Assembly (NCBI GenBank): GCA_963698735.1
Contig: CAVOSA010000024.1
Location: 156,211 to 220,210, forward strand
Length of the DNA stretch: 64,000 nucleotides
Reading direction: 5' to 3'
From: RPQJ01 sp963698735
Lineage (GTDB): Bacteria > Pseudomonadota > Gammaproteobacteria > Steroidobacterales > Steroidobacteraceae
The notes beneath the pieces were generated by a model, which worked only from the letters and a program-made list of their open reading frames with translations, was not told the origin of the DNA and searched no databases. This document shows positions 42,842 through 50,884 of this stretch, in pieces. The position numbers and the translations under genes were made by a program. The first letter of the stretch is position 1; each line of letters begins with the position of its first letter.

Positions 42842-42842
42842 G

Positions 42843-43517
42843 TCAGTGCCCGGGATTCCGGTGTGCGAAACCGGCGAGACGGTCCGCGTCTGGCAGGTAG
42901 CCCGCGAACACGCGGGGATCGGTCTCGTAGTAGCGGCCCCAGGCATCCGGCGTCGCGGCCACGCTCGTGGGATCGGCGCGACCGAGTTCGATGAGCGGTG
43001 CGCCAAAACCTTCGAGGATCTGCCGCAGCGAGCTGGTCGCCGTGAAGACGATCCAGGAGTAGCGCCGCGACATGAGGTAGACCGGCAGTTGCGCGACCAT
43101 GCGCACGGCCGCACGGCAGCTCGCGCCGGCGAGGTTGCCGACTTCGACGATCTCGTCGCGACGGACCAGGCGCGATCCACCCCGGTCGACGGGCTGCGAG
43201 GACAGGCATTCCGTCAGCACGCACTCGATGGGCCGGTCGAGGTACTGCTCCAGGTAGAGGCGGCTCTCCTCGGCGCCACGCAGGCCGGCGACGCCGCGCA
43301 GGTCACCCTGGCGGTCGCGGAAGGAGACCAGCGTCGGCATGAACGTGCGGACCGCGGCCCCGTGCTTCGCGGCGAATCGTTCCCGGACATAGGACTCGAG
43401 TTCGTCACGACCGGTTTCGCCGGCACGAACGGGCTGCAGCTGCAGGCTTTCGCCCAGCGTGCGCAACTCGTCCCGGGCGCGCTGCTGAAGCGTCGTTTTC
43501 GGGCTCGTGGCGCTCAT
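42843..43517 (-). CDS. Thermostable-hemolysin family protein, GNAT-like
   Basis: A 224-residue protein matching the thermostable hemolysin family (first described in Vibrio): the segment ESYVRERFAAKHGA near residue 50, then LEQYLDRPIECVL and VEVGNLAGASCRAAVRM, followed by FTATSSLRQIL. Despite the name, the fold resembles GNAT/acyl-homoserine-lactone-synthase-like acyltransferases, and no signal peptide is present, so acyl transfer in the cytosol is more plausible than haemolysis. First gene of the five-gene operon; ATG at 43517 (a TTG at 43535 is an alternative). A bipartite promoter-like element ends 67 bases upstream. Confidence 0.75.
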   Translation of the reverse strand: MSATSPKTTLQQRARDELRTLGESLQLQPVRAGETGRDELESYVRERFAAKHGAAVRTFMPTLVSFRDRQGDLRGVAGLRGAEESRLYLEQYLDRPIECVLTECLSSQPVDRGGSRLVRRDEIVEVGNLAGASCRAAVRMVAQLPVYLMSRRYSWIVFTATSSLRQILEGFGAPLIELGRADPTSVAATPDAWGRYYETDPRVFAGYLPDADRLAGFAHRNPGH

Positions 43518-43583
43518 GTGCTCTGTTGCTTCCAAGTCCGCTCCAGTGGTCGGTGCCGCCCGGTGTTTTCCGGGTGGACAGCG

Positions 43584-43615
43584 GTAAGACGCCGGCAGCG
43601 GGGAAAATCAATCGC
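43584..43615 (-). promoter_or_regulatory. Bipartite promoter-like element, copy facing the hemolysin-family operon
   Basis: Read on the minus strand: GCGATTGATTT (43615-43605), 12 bases, GCGTCTTAC (43592-43584). The same 20 bases with the same spacing occur on the plus strand at 43689-43720. Taking GATTGA as -35 and CGTC as -10 leaves 16 bases between, normal for ECF sigma factors. The start codon of the operon is 67 bases downstream of the -10, leaving a sensible leader. Confidence 0.75.
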
Positions 43616-43688
43616 AGCCGACCCGGTTCCTTTTTTTCACTTTATAAATCATCGACTTAGGAATCTACAGAATGAATCCAGACGGGCC

Positions 43689-43720
43689 GCGATTGATTTG
43701 CGGCGGCGGGAGCGTCTTAC
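43689..43720 (+). promoter_or_regulatory. Bipartite promoter-like element, copy facing the ECF sigma/FecR/TonB operon
   Basis: GCGATTGATTT (43689-43699), 12 bases, GCGTCTTAC (43712-43720), identical to the element on the opposite strand. The -10-like box ends 12 bases before the sigma factor ATG at 43733, so the transcript would be nearly leaderless. No good ribosome site precedes that ATG, which agrees. Most simply an autoregulated promoter. Confidence 0.75.
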
Positions 43721-43732
43721 TCGCATGCAACG

Positions 43733-44356
43733 ATGGACGCGGCGATGAAAGACGATCGCGAACTGGTCGCGGCGATGCTCGCTGGCGACGAGCGCGCCTT
43801 CACGCTCTTTTTCGAGACGTACTTCCCGCGCGTCTACCGGTTCGCCCTGCCCCGCCTCAATCGCAACGCCGACACGACCAAGGATGTCGTGCAGACGACG
43901 CTGATCAAGGCGATGCGCGCACTCGCCGACTGGCGCGGCGAGGCAACGCTCTTCACCTGGCTGTGCCAGATCTGCCGCAGCCAGATCGCGGACCACGTGC
44001 GCAGCGAACGCCGACGCTCGTCCAGGGTCGTGCTGATCGACGACAGCGACGAAGTGCGCGCTGCGCTCGAATCGATCGAAGCGCCGTCGTCGGACGATCC
44101 ACTGCGGGGCGCCGACCGCGCGGAACTCGGCCGGCTGGTGCACGCAGTGCTCGATCGCCTGCCCAGCCGCTACGGCGAAGCGCTCGAATGGAAGTATGTC
44201 GAAGGCCGCTCGGTCGAAGAGATCAGTGAGCGGCTGGGAATCGGCCAGACGGCGGCGCAGTCGCTGCTGGCGAGGGCCCGGATCGCGTTCAGGGAAGGGG
44301 TGGAGGCGGTGTTTGGCGCGTCGGCGGACGACGTGCTGGCAAGCCTCGAAGCATGA
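43733..44356 (+). CDS. ECF RNA polymerase sigma factor, divergent from hemolysin-family operon
   Basis: A 207-residue sigma-70-family factor. Region 2: AFTLFFETYFPRVYRFALPRLNRNADTTKDVVQTTLIKAMRAL and FTWLCQICRSQIADH. Region 4: LPSRYGEALEWKYVEGRSVEEISERLGIGQTAAQSLLARARIAF. A second ATG at 43745 is possible; neither has a clear ribosome site. It is followed by a FecR-like membrane protein and a TonB receptor, the Fec-type cell-surface signalling layout. It likely recognises the twin elements in front of it. Confidence 0.9.
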   Translation: MDAAMKDDRELVAAMLAGDERAFTLFFETYFPRVYRFALPRLNRNADTTKDVVQTTLIKAMRALADWRGEATLFTWLCQICRSQIADHVRSERRRSSRVVLIDDSDEVRAALESIEAPSSDDPLRGADRAELGRLVHAVLDRLPSRYGEALEWKYVEGRSVEEISERLGIGQTAAQSLLARARIAFREGVEAVFGASADDVLASLEA

Positions 44357-44366
44357 GAACGAGACA

Positions 44367-45386
44367 ATGAACGAACGCAACGAAGACACTTGCTCGGCTG
44401 CTGACGACAGCGACCTGGCCGCGCTGCTCAGGAACGTCGGCCCGCGCGCCGCTCCGCCTGCTGATGTCGCAGCGGAAGTTCGTGCCGCCGTCGCTGCCGA
44501 GTGGCGCGCAACGGTAACGGCACACCAGCCGAAGCGCAGATCCGCCCGAACCTGGCTCGCCCTTGCGGCATCCGCGGCGGTCGCGGCCCTCGCCATCGGT
44601 TTCGCCTTGCCGCGCTGGAACGCGGCCGGAGAGCCTGTTGCAGCCGTGGCTCGCGTCACGGGCGCGGCCGAATTGCGCCATTCCAGCGATGGTGCATGGC
44701 AGGCGCTGACCGCGACGTCCCAGGTGGCCGCGACGGACGAGATCCGCACGTCGGGTTCCGGTCGAGTCGCGCTGCGTCGTCCCGACGGACTCGAAGTGCG
44801 TCTCGACGCGGATACTCAACTGGCATTCGCAGGCAGTGAGCGCGCGAGTCTCGCGACAGGCAGCGTCTACGTCGACGCGGGCGCTGCGGGATCGGGCAAT
44901 AAAGCATTCGTGGTGGACACGCCCTACGGCAATGTGCGCCACCTCGGCACTCAATACGTCGCGTCGGTGCGCGATGGCGTCCTGCAGGTAGCCGTGCGCG
45001 AGGGCAGCATCGCGATTGAGCGCGGCCAGATGCCGGTCGTCGCCCGCGCCGGCGAATCGCTGGCCGTGGACCAGGACGGCAGCGTGACGCGCGTGCAGGT
45101 CGACTCGCACGGCCAGGCCTGGCTCTGGGCCCAATCGGTCGCGCCCGAATTCGCCATCGACGGCCGGTCACTCGACGAGTTCCTCGCCTGGGCCGGCCGG
45201 GAAACGGGCCGCAAGATCGTCTACACCTCGGCCGATGCGGCTCGCGCAGCTGAGCAGACGAAGCTGAAGGGCTCGACCAGTGGGCTCACCCCGGAAGCAG
45301 CGGTGGACGCGGTGTTTGCTTCCGCACCTGCCTTGCGCCACCAGATCGCGGGCGGACAGATCCGGGTGGAGCGCGCCGACCGCTGA
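44367..45386 (+). CDS. FecR-like membrane anti-sigma with C-terminal STN-like domain
   Basis: A 339-residue protein. A cytoplasmic stretch (1-58) precedes one membrane helix (about 60-82, WLALAASAAVAALAIGFALP). The FecR domain follows (about 95-240; RLDADTQLAFAGS, VDTPYGNVRHLGTQYVASV, VREGSIAI). The last ~70 residues (from GRSLDEFLAWAGRETG) align by eye with the N-terminal domain of the next gene's receptor, including the shared VYTSA. FecR proteins pass the ligand-bound signal from the receptor to the sigma factor. Ten bases separate it from the sigma gene; TonB receptor gene 79 bases downstream. Confidence 0.85.
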   Translation: MNERNEDTCSAADDSDLAALLRNVGPRAAPPADVAAEVRAAVAAEWRATVTAHQPKRRSARTWLALAASAAVAALAIGFALPRWNAAGEPVAAVARVTGAAELRHSSDGAWQALTATSQVAATDEIRTSGSGRVALRRPDGLEVRLDADTQLAFAGSERASLATGSVYVDAGAAGSGNKAFVVDTPYGNVRHLGTQYVASVRDGVLQVAVREGSIAIERGQMPVVARAGESLAVDQDGSVTRVQVDSHGQAWLWAQSVAPEFAIDGRSLDEFLAWAGRETGRKIVYTSADAARAAEQTKLKGSTSGLTPEAAVDAVFASAPALRHQIAGGQIRVERADR

Positions 45387-45465
45387 CGGCAAGCCGCGGT
45401 AGGCGGTTTGGCGGCACTCGGCTACCATCGCGACGCCCGGCCGCTGCGAAGGTTCGGGCAGAGCC

Positions 45466-47814
45466 ATGCCCAGCCGCCAGCCACGCGCCCCCCGTCGCGC
45501 CTCGAATCAACCTCGCCGCACTCTCCGCGCCGCGCTGGCGCTGACGGCTTTGCTGAGCGCGGTCGCCGCGCACGCGGCGCCACCCTATCGCGGCCGCCCC
45601 GTCGATGCGGTGCTGGGTGAACTCTCGGCGGCCGGCAATTTCCAGCTCGTCTATACCTCCGCTGTCGTCCCCTCGTCGGCGAAAGTCGCCGCGGAGCCCA
45701 CCGCGGGCCCGGAGCTGGAGATCGTTGCGCAGGTGCTCGCCCCGCTGGGCCTCAAGCTGCAGCGGGTCGAAGGGCGCATCTATTCGATCGTGCCTCAGGC
45801 AGATCCCGCGGATCCGCACTCGGCCGTGGCATTGGCGTCTGTGGCAGCAGACCCGCGCGATGAATCAATCACGGAAATCGTCGTCACCGCCAGCCGTTAC
45901 TCGCTCGCGTCGGACGTCCCCGAAATCCATGCGTTCCTGTCACAGCAGGCAGTCGACGCGCTGCCACGGCTCGCCGAAGACGCACTCAAGGCCGTGCACC
46001 GACTGCCGGGCGCCGCGAGCAACGGCCTCGCGGGTCTCGCCCACATGCGTGGGGGCGACACGAACGAGACGCTGGTCATTCTCGACGGCCTGCCGCTCTA
46101 CGAACCCTTCCACCTGCGCTTGCTGCAGAGTCCGTCGAGCGTGCTGGACGAGCGTGTCGTCGACGGGCTCGACGTCTACGCGGGCGGATTCACCGCCGAG
46201 TACGGCGACCGCATGAGCGCGATCATCGATGCCCGCACTCTGCGCCCCGAAGCGGACGCGTACTACGAAATCGGGTTGAGCCTGATCCACGCGAACGCGC
46301 TCGCGTCGCACAAGTTTGCAGACGGCCGCGGCCAATGGCTCGCTTCCATCCGCCGCAGCAACCTCGACGAGGTGGCAGACATCATGGACTCCGAAATCGG
46401 CGAGCCGAGTTACCTCGACGGCTTCGCCCGCGTCGATTACGCGTGGTCACCAGACACGCGCGGCAGCCTGCACACGCTGCTCGCACGCGACCAGGCCGAA
46501 ATCATCAACACGGCCGGCACCGAACAGGCAAATGCGGAGTATTCGAACGCCTACGTCTGGGGCACGCTCACGCACGACTGGTCCGCACGACTGACGACAA
46601 CGACGATCGTTTCGTTCACGGACGTTGCGGCGGAGCGCAAGGCCACGGTCGATGAGCCCGGCAAACGGACGGGTGCCGTCGACGACGAGCGGGACTATGA
46701 CGTACTGGGCCTCAAGCTCGACGCGAGTTACGCGACCGACCGCTGGCTGCAGCGTGCGGGCATCGACGTGCGCAAGCTCGAAGCCACCTACGACTACACG
46801 GGCAGCGTCGACTTCGCACCGGACTATCCATTTCCCGGCGCTGGGGCGGAGGACATTTCGCGCGCGCTCGAGCCGAACCCCTCTGGCGAGCATTTCGCCG
46901 CGTACTACACGGTGCGCGGCAGGCTGACCGATGCACTGACCGCCGAGGTCGGCCTGCGCTGGGACGAGCAGACGTACGGCGCCGATGACGACGACCAGCT
47001 CGCTCCGCGCGTCAATCTCGCCTGGCGCGTCGACGAGCGCACGCGCCTGCTCGCGAGCTGGGGCCGCTACCAGCAGTTCGAGGGCATCGAGGAACTGCAG
47101 GTCGAGGACGGCGTCGACGAATTCTCGCCCGCGCAGAGTGCAGACCACCTGATCTTCGGGTTCGAACACGACCTCGCCCCCGATTATTCACTGCGCGTCG
47201 AGGCCTACCGCAAGCACTACACCGATCTGCGTACGCGCTTCGAGAGCCTGTACGACCCGCTCTCGCTGGCGCCCGAATTGCGCTGGGATCGTGTCGCCAT
47301 CTCACCGTCATCGGCGCTGGCGGAGGGCGGTGAATTGCTGCTCACCCGCAGGCCCGGCGGAGCCTGGAGCGGCTGGTTCGGTTACGCGTGGGCGCGCGTC
47401 ACCGACGAAGTTGACGGAGGCGATGTCAGGCGCAGCTGGGACCAGACCCACACCGTCAACCTGGGCGTGCTGTGGGCATCGGGGCCATGGCAGGCGACGC
47501 TCGCCGCGCAGTACCACACGGGCTGGCCCGTGACGCCGATCGCGCTCGACGCGCAAGGCAGCGTGGTCCAGGGCGATCGCAACGGCGCGCGTTACGCCGA
47601 CTTTGGCTCGCTCGATGCGCGCGTGAGCTACGAGTGGACACTGCCGCGGGGCACGCTGACGCTGCACGGTGAAGTGACGAACGCGCTCGACCGCCGCAAT
47701 CCCTGCTGCACCGACCTGGAGTATGAAATCGTCGACGGCACGCCGACGCTCGACCGTGAGCTGCGCCACTGGTTGCCGCTGGTGCCGTCGGTCGGCGTGC
47801 TGTGGAAATACTAG
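45466..47814 (+). CDS. TonB-dependent receptor with N-terminal signalling (STN-like) domain
   Basis: A 782-residue outer membrane receptor. Signal peptide ends near AAHAAP (residue 38). Residues about 40-110 are an STN-like domain (GRPVDAVLGELSAAGNFQLVYTSA). A TonB box-like ITEIVVTA (about 135-142) leads into the plug (RGGDTNETLVILDGLPLYEP, GGFTAEYGDRMSAIIDART). The beta-barrel runs from about 270 to the aromatic C-terminus VLWKY. Signalling receptors of this kind import a ligand and tell FecR. It is not near known siderophore genes; the divergent operon may make its ligand. Confidence 0.92.
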   Translation: MPSRQPRAPRRASNQPRRTLRAALALTALLSAVAAHAAPPYRGRPVDAVLGELSAAGNFQLVYTSAVVPSSAKVAAEPTAGPELEIVAQVLAPLGLKLQRVEGRIYSIVPQADPADPHSAVALASVAADPRDESITEIVVTASRYSLASDVPEIHAFLSQQAVDALPRLAEDALKAVHRLPGAASNGLAGLAHMRGGDTNETLVILDGLPLYEPFHLRLLQSPSSVLDERVVDGLDVYAGGFTAEYGDRMSAIIDARTLRPEADAYYEIGLSLIHANALASHKFADGRGQWLASIRRSNLDEVADIMDSEIGEPSYLDGFARVDYAWSPDTRGSLHTLLARDQAEIINTAGTEQANAEYSNAYVWGTLTHDWSARLTTTTIVSFTDVAAERKATVDEPGKRTGAVDDERDYDVLGLKLDASYATDRWLQRAGIDVRKLEATYDYTGSVDFAPDYPFPGAGAEDISRALEPNPSGEHFAAYYTVRGRLTDALTAEVGLRWDEQTYGADDDDQLAPRVNLAWRVDERTRLLASWGRYQQFEGIEELQVEDGVDEFSPAQSADHLIFGFEHDLAPDYSLRVEAYRKHYTDLRTRFESLYDPLSLAPELRWDRVAISPSSALAEGGELLLTRRPGGAWSGWFGYAWARVTDEVDGGDVRRSWDQTHTVNLGVLWASGPWQATLAAQYHTGWPVTPIALDAQGSVVQGDRNGARYADFGSLDARVSYEWTLPRGTLTLHGEVTNALDRRNPCCTDLEYEIVDGTPTLDRELRHWLPLVPSVGVLWKY

Positions 47815-47817
47815 CCG

Positions 47818-48696
47818 TCAGCCGACGCCGTGCTGGCGGAACCACGCAAGACACGCCGTCCAGCCCGTTGCTGCATCCTCCGCCCTGAAGCTGGGACGGT
47901 AGTCCGCGAAGAACGCGTGACCCGCTTCCGGAAACACGGTGATCTCCGAGGGCTTGTCCGCCGCCTTGAGCGCGGCCCGCATCGCTTCGACGTCCTCGAG
48001 TGGAATGCCCTGGTCCTTGCCGCCGTAGAGCCCGAGCACCGGCGCGCTGATGTCGGCGACGACGTCGAACGGATACTTCGGCTGCAATTCCGTGGCCTGC
48101 CCCTTGAGGCGGCCGTACCAGGCGACGCCCGCCTTGAGATCCTTGTTGTGCGCCGCATAGAGCCAGGTGATGCGCCCGCCCCAGCAGAAGCCCGTGATCG
48201 CGAGCTTGCGCCCGTTGCCCTTGCCCGACTTGTCGGCCCAGGCGACGGCGGCGTCGAGGTCGGACATGACCTGCGCGTCCGGCACCTTGGAGACGACTTC
48301 CGCGAATATCTGCTTCCAGTCCGCGATCTTCGAGACGTCGCCCTGCCGCGCATAAAGCTCGGGCGCGATGGCGCAATAACCCTGCTTGGCGAAGCGGCGG
48401 CAGACGTCCTTGATGTGCTCGTGGACGCCGAAGATTTCCTGCACCACGAGCACGACCGGGAAATCCTTGCCCTTGGCGGGCATCGCGCGATACGCGGGAA
48501 TCTCGCCGTCCGCCACGGGAATCTTCACTTCGCCGGCGGTCAACCCTGCGGTGTCCGTGGTGATCGTCTGCGCGGTGACAGGCTGCACCGCCAGCGCGAA
48601 GCCGGTCGCCAGCGAGGTCACGAGCACCTGCCGGCGCGTGAGCGTGCGCGAGCCGATCAGCGAATCGAGTTCGGGACTGGTCCACTTGTCGTGCAT
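47818..48696 (-). CDS. Tat-exported dienelactone hydrolase family protein
   Basis: A 292-residue hydrolase. LTRRQVLVTSLATGFALAV (residues about 19-37) is a Tat-type signal. The catalytic Cys is in ITGFCWGGRITW, with Asp in YGGKDQGIP and His in PEAGHAFFADYRP, the Cys-Asp-His triad of dienelactone hydrolases. FPVVLVVQEIFGVHEHIKDVCRRFAKQGY is the usual N-terminal region. Export is unusual for an aromatic-degradation enzyme, so the true substrate is likely another ester. It converges on the TonB receptor gene with a 3-base gap. Confidence 0.87.
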   Translation of the reverse strand: MHDKWTSPELDSLIGSRTLTRRQVLVTSLATGFALAVQPVTAQTITTDTAGLTAGEVKIPVADGEIPAYRAMPAKGKDFPVVLVVQEIFGVHEHIKDVCRRFAKQGYCAIAPELYARQGDVSKIADWKQIFAEVVSKVPDAQVMSDLDAAVAWADKSGKGNGRKLAITGFCWGGRITWLYAAHNKDLKAGVAWYGRLKGQATELQPKYPFDVVADISAPVLGLYGGKDQGIPLEDVEAMRAALKAADKPSEITVFPEAGHAFFADYRPSFRAEDAATGWTACLAWFRQHGVG

Positions 48697-48721
48697 GGCC
48701 TTGCTCCTGGTCGTCCTGCAT

Positions 48722-49204
48722 TCAGCGGGGCTCGACGCCCGGCTGGTAGGCTTCGGTCTCGGCAGCGACGGCCTCAGCCACTTCGGGCAGGACCACGTAC
48801 CGCGTGAATTCTTCCGGCATCCGTTTCGCGCGGCCCGTGTGCAGGTCGATGCACACGTAGTGCAGCAGCGCACGCAGCAACGTTTCGCCGTCGGACGCGC
48901 GTTGGATTTGAAATCTGCGCTCGATGCGCAGCTTGCAGTCGTTCACGACCGGCCAGGTGCCGACTTCGATCCGGTCGCCCTCGAGCGCCGGGCGGATGTA
49001 GTTGATCTGCGTGCGCCACACGGCCATGCCGCGATTCAGCGAGCGGCACAGTTCCGGGCTGATGCCGCGCGAGATCGAATGTGCCCAGGCACAGTCGTCG
49101 AGCCATGCGACGTAGACCGCGTTGTTGACGTGGCCGTAGCCGTCAATCTCGGTATGGACGGCGATGCGTTCGTGGATGAATGGCGAAGGCAGGTCCCAGT
49201 TCAT
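48722..49204 (-). CDS. Acyl-CoA thioesterase (4-hydroxybenzoyl-CoA thioesterase-like hotdog)
   Basis: A 160-residue hotdog-fold protein. TEIDGYGHVNNAVYVAWLDDCAW carries the 4-HBT motif with Asp/His-Asn. RTQINYIRPALEGDRIEVGTWP and HYVCIDLHTGRAKRMPEEF continue the fold. It probably hydrolyses medium or long acyl-CoA. The ATG overlaps the end of the acyltransferase gene by 4 bases (ATGA), so acyl transfer and thioester hydrolysis are co-expressed. The frame is open upstream to 49420 as shadow. Confidence 0.87.
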   Translation of the reverse strand: MNWDLPSPFIHERIAVHTEIDGYGHVNNAVYVAWLDDCAWAHSISRGISPELCRSLNRGMAVWRTQINYIRPALEGDRIEVGTWPVVNDCKLRIERRFQIQRASDGETLLRALLHYVCIDLHTGRAKRMPEEFTRYVVLPEVAEAVAAETEAYQPGVEPR

Positions 49205-50130
49205 CGCGGGGCACCCTGATTCGGCGAGTCCGGGTCGTGCCCGGCCAGCATGGCGTCGAGGCGCGCGTCCTTTTCCGTCCAGAGCACGCCGAGCCACTCT
49301 TTGAACCGTGCCCGCAATCGCGAATCCTGGGCGTAATCGCCGGTCGAGACCCACGACTCGATCGGTCGCCGCAGCACATGCATGCGCACCGTGTCGAGCC
49401 GGCCGCAGCACAGGTCCCACAGCGTCGGACTCGATTCACGGTAGGCGATCGTGACGTCGAGCACCGCGTGCAGCATGCCGCCCATGGCCGACAGCACGAA
49501 CGCGACGCCACCCGGGCGCGGCCGCAGCAGATGGCGATACGGAGACTTCGACGCGTTGTGCTTCGCCGTAGTGAAGCGCGTGCCCTCGACGAAGTTCATG
49601 ACCGATGTCGGCAGCAGCGCAAAGCGCTCGCACGCCTTGCGGGTCGCGTCGAGGTCCTCGCCGCGGGCCTCCGGGTGCTTCTGCAGGTACGTAGCCGAAT
49701 GCCGCTTCATGAACGGGAAGTCGAGCGCCCACCACGCGAGGCCGAGGAACGGCACCCAGATGAGTTCCTGCTTGAGGAAGAACTTGAGGAACGGGATGCG
49801 GCGGTTGAACGCCTTCTGCAGCACGAGGATGTCTACCCAGGAGCGGTGGTTCGACAGCACGAGGTACCAGCCTTGCGGGTCGAGCCCCTCGACGCCTTCG
49901 ACCTCGACGCGCAGCACGCCGAGCAGGCTGAAGATCGCACCGTTGCAGCTGATCCAGGCCTGGGCGATCCAGATCATGACGCTGCTGGTCCAGCGGCGCC
50001 ACGCCGGCAGCGGCAAGAGCAGTCTGGCGAGCGCAACGACCATCAGGATCGGCACCCAGAAGACTACGTTCGCCACCAGCAGCGAGAGGGTGACGATTCC
50101 CTTCAGCGTCGAACCTCGTCGCGCCTGCAC
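49201..50130 (-). CDS. PlsC-type acyltransferase (YihG-like)
   Basis: A 309-residue membrane acyltransferase of the 1-acylglycerol-3-phosphate acyltransferase family, YihG/LCLAT1 branch. Two N-terminal hydrophobic segments (about 10-38 and 50-70), then the catalytic HX4D as NHRSWVD (His-95, Asp-100), PFLKFFLKQELIWVPFLG and VEGTRFTTAKHN. It would add a second acyl chain to lysophosphatidic acid or related lipids at the inner membrane. First gene of a two-gene operon; divergent from yceH by 65 bases. Confidence 0.9.
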   Translation of the reverse strand: MQARRGSTLKGIVTLSLLVANVVFWVPILMVVALARLLLPLPAWRRWTSSVMIWIAQAWISCNGAIFSLLGVLRVEVEGVEGLDPQGWYLVLSNHRSWVDILVLQKAFNRRIPFLKFFLKQELIWVPFLGLAWWALDFPFMKRHSATYLQKHPEARGEDLDATRKACERFALLPTSVMNFVEGTRFTTAKHNASKSPYRHLLRPRPGGVAFVLSAMGGMLHAVLDVTIAYRESSPTLWDLCCGRLDTVRMHVLRRPIESWVSTGDYAQDSRLRARFKEWLGVLWTEKDARLDAMLAGHDPDSPNQGAPR

Positions 50131-50195
50131 TTTCCACCGCTGTTCACAGCCCGGGGTGTGCGATTATGCCCGGGTCAACGCCCCTGGAGCACGTC

Positions 50196-50861
50196 ATGCC
50201 GCTCGAGTTGTCCGCCCTCGAAGCGAGGGTCGTCGGTTGCCTGATCGAGAAGCAGATCGCGACCCCCGACCAGTACCCCCTCTCGCTCAATGCGCTGGTC
50301 AACGCCTGCAACCAGAAGAGCAACCGCGACCCGGTGCTGAACCTCGCGGAGCGCGAGGTGCAGACGGTGGTGGACGCGCTCGTCCGCAAGCAGGTCGTGC
50401 TCGAGAAATCAGGCTTCGGCAGCCGCGTCCAGAAGTATCACCAGCTCTTCTGCAACACCCAGTTCGGGTCGCTGAAGTTCTCGCCGCAGCAGACCGCGAT
50501 CGTCTGCGAACTGCTGCTGCGAGGCCCCCAGACTCCGGGTGAGTTACGGACGCACGCCGGGCGGCTGGCCCCGATCGCCGGGCTCGAAGAAGTGGAATAT
50601 GCGCTCGAGGACCTGGCAACGCGCCCGGAGGGGCCGTTCGTGGTGAAACTCCCGCGTGAACCGGGTCGGCGCGAGGCCCGCTTTGCCCAGCTCTTCACCG
50701 GGCCGATCGACATCGCGGCGCTGACCGCAGCACAGGCTGCGTTCGTGCCGGCAGCTTCCGGTGCGGCCAGTTCCACCCTGCTGGCGCGCGTGGAGTCGCT
50801 GGAGAGCGAAGTGGCCGACCTGCGCGACGAGATCGCTGCGTTAAGGGCGCGGCTGCCGTAA
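50196..50861 (+). CDS. yceH: YceH (DUF480) family protein
   Basis: A 221-residue cytosolic protein matching YceH: LSALEARVVGCLIEKQIATPDQYPLSLNALVNACNQKSNR, then LCNTQF-like FCNTQFG and LLLRGPQTPGELR. The fold is two winged-helix domains followed by a C-terminal coiled coil (about 195-220). Function unknown. The start at 50196 fits the family and has TGGAG eight bases upstream; an ATG at 50166 is less likely. Confidence 0.92.
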   Translation: MPLELSALEARVVGCLIEKQIATPDQYPLSLNALVNACNQKSNRDPVLNLAEREVQTVVDALVRKQVVLEKSGFGSRVQKYHQLFCNTQFGSLKFSPQQTAIVCELLLRGPQTPGELRTHAGRLAPIAGLEEVEYALEDLATRPEGPFVVKLPREPGRREARFAQLFTGPIDIAALTAAQAAFVPAASGAASSTLLARVESLESEVADLRDEIAALRARLP

Positions 50862-50884
50862 GGCAGCCCGCCCGCGGCAACGAC

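Noticed and set aside
39148..43517. Reading the operon as a haemolysin toxin locus
   Set aside because: The hemolysin-family protein has no signal peptide or pore-forming features, and its neighbours are biosynthetic enzymes, so a toxin role is not supported.
43672..44229. Plus-strand frame starting at an ATG in the divergent promoter gap
   Set aside because: It reads the ECF sigma gene out of frame and its start lies before the putative promoter.
43649..44749. Minus-strand 366-codon frame across the sigma gene
   Set aside because: Antisense shadow of the sigma and FecR genes.
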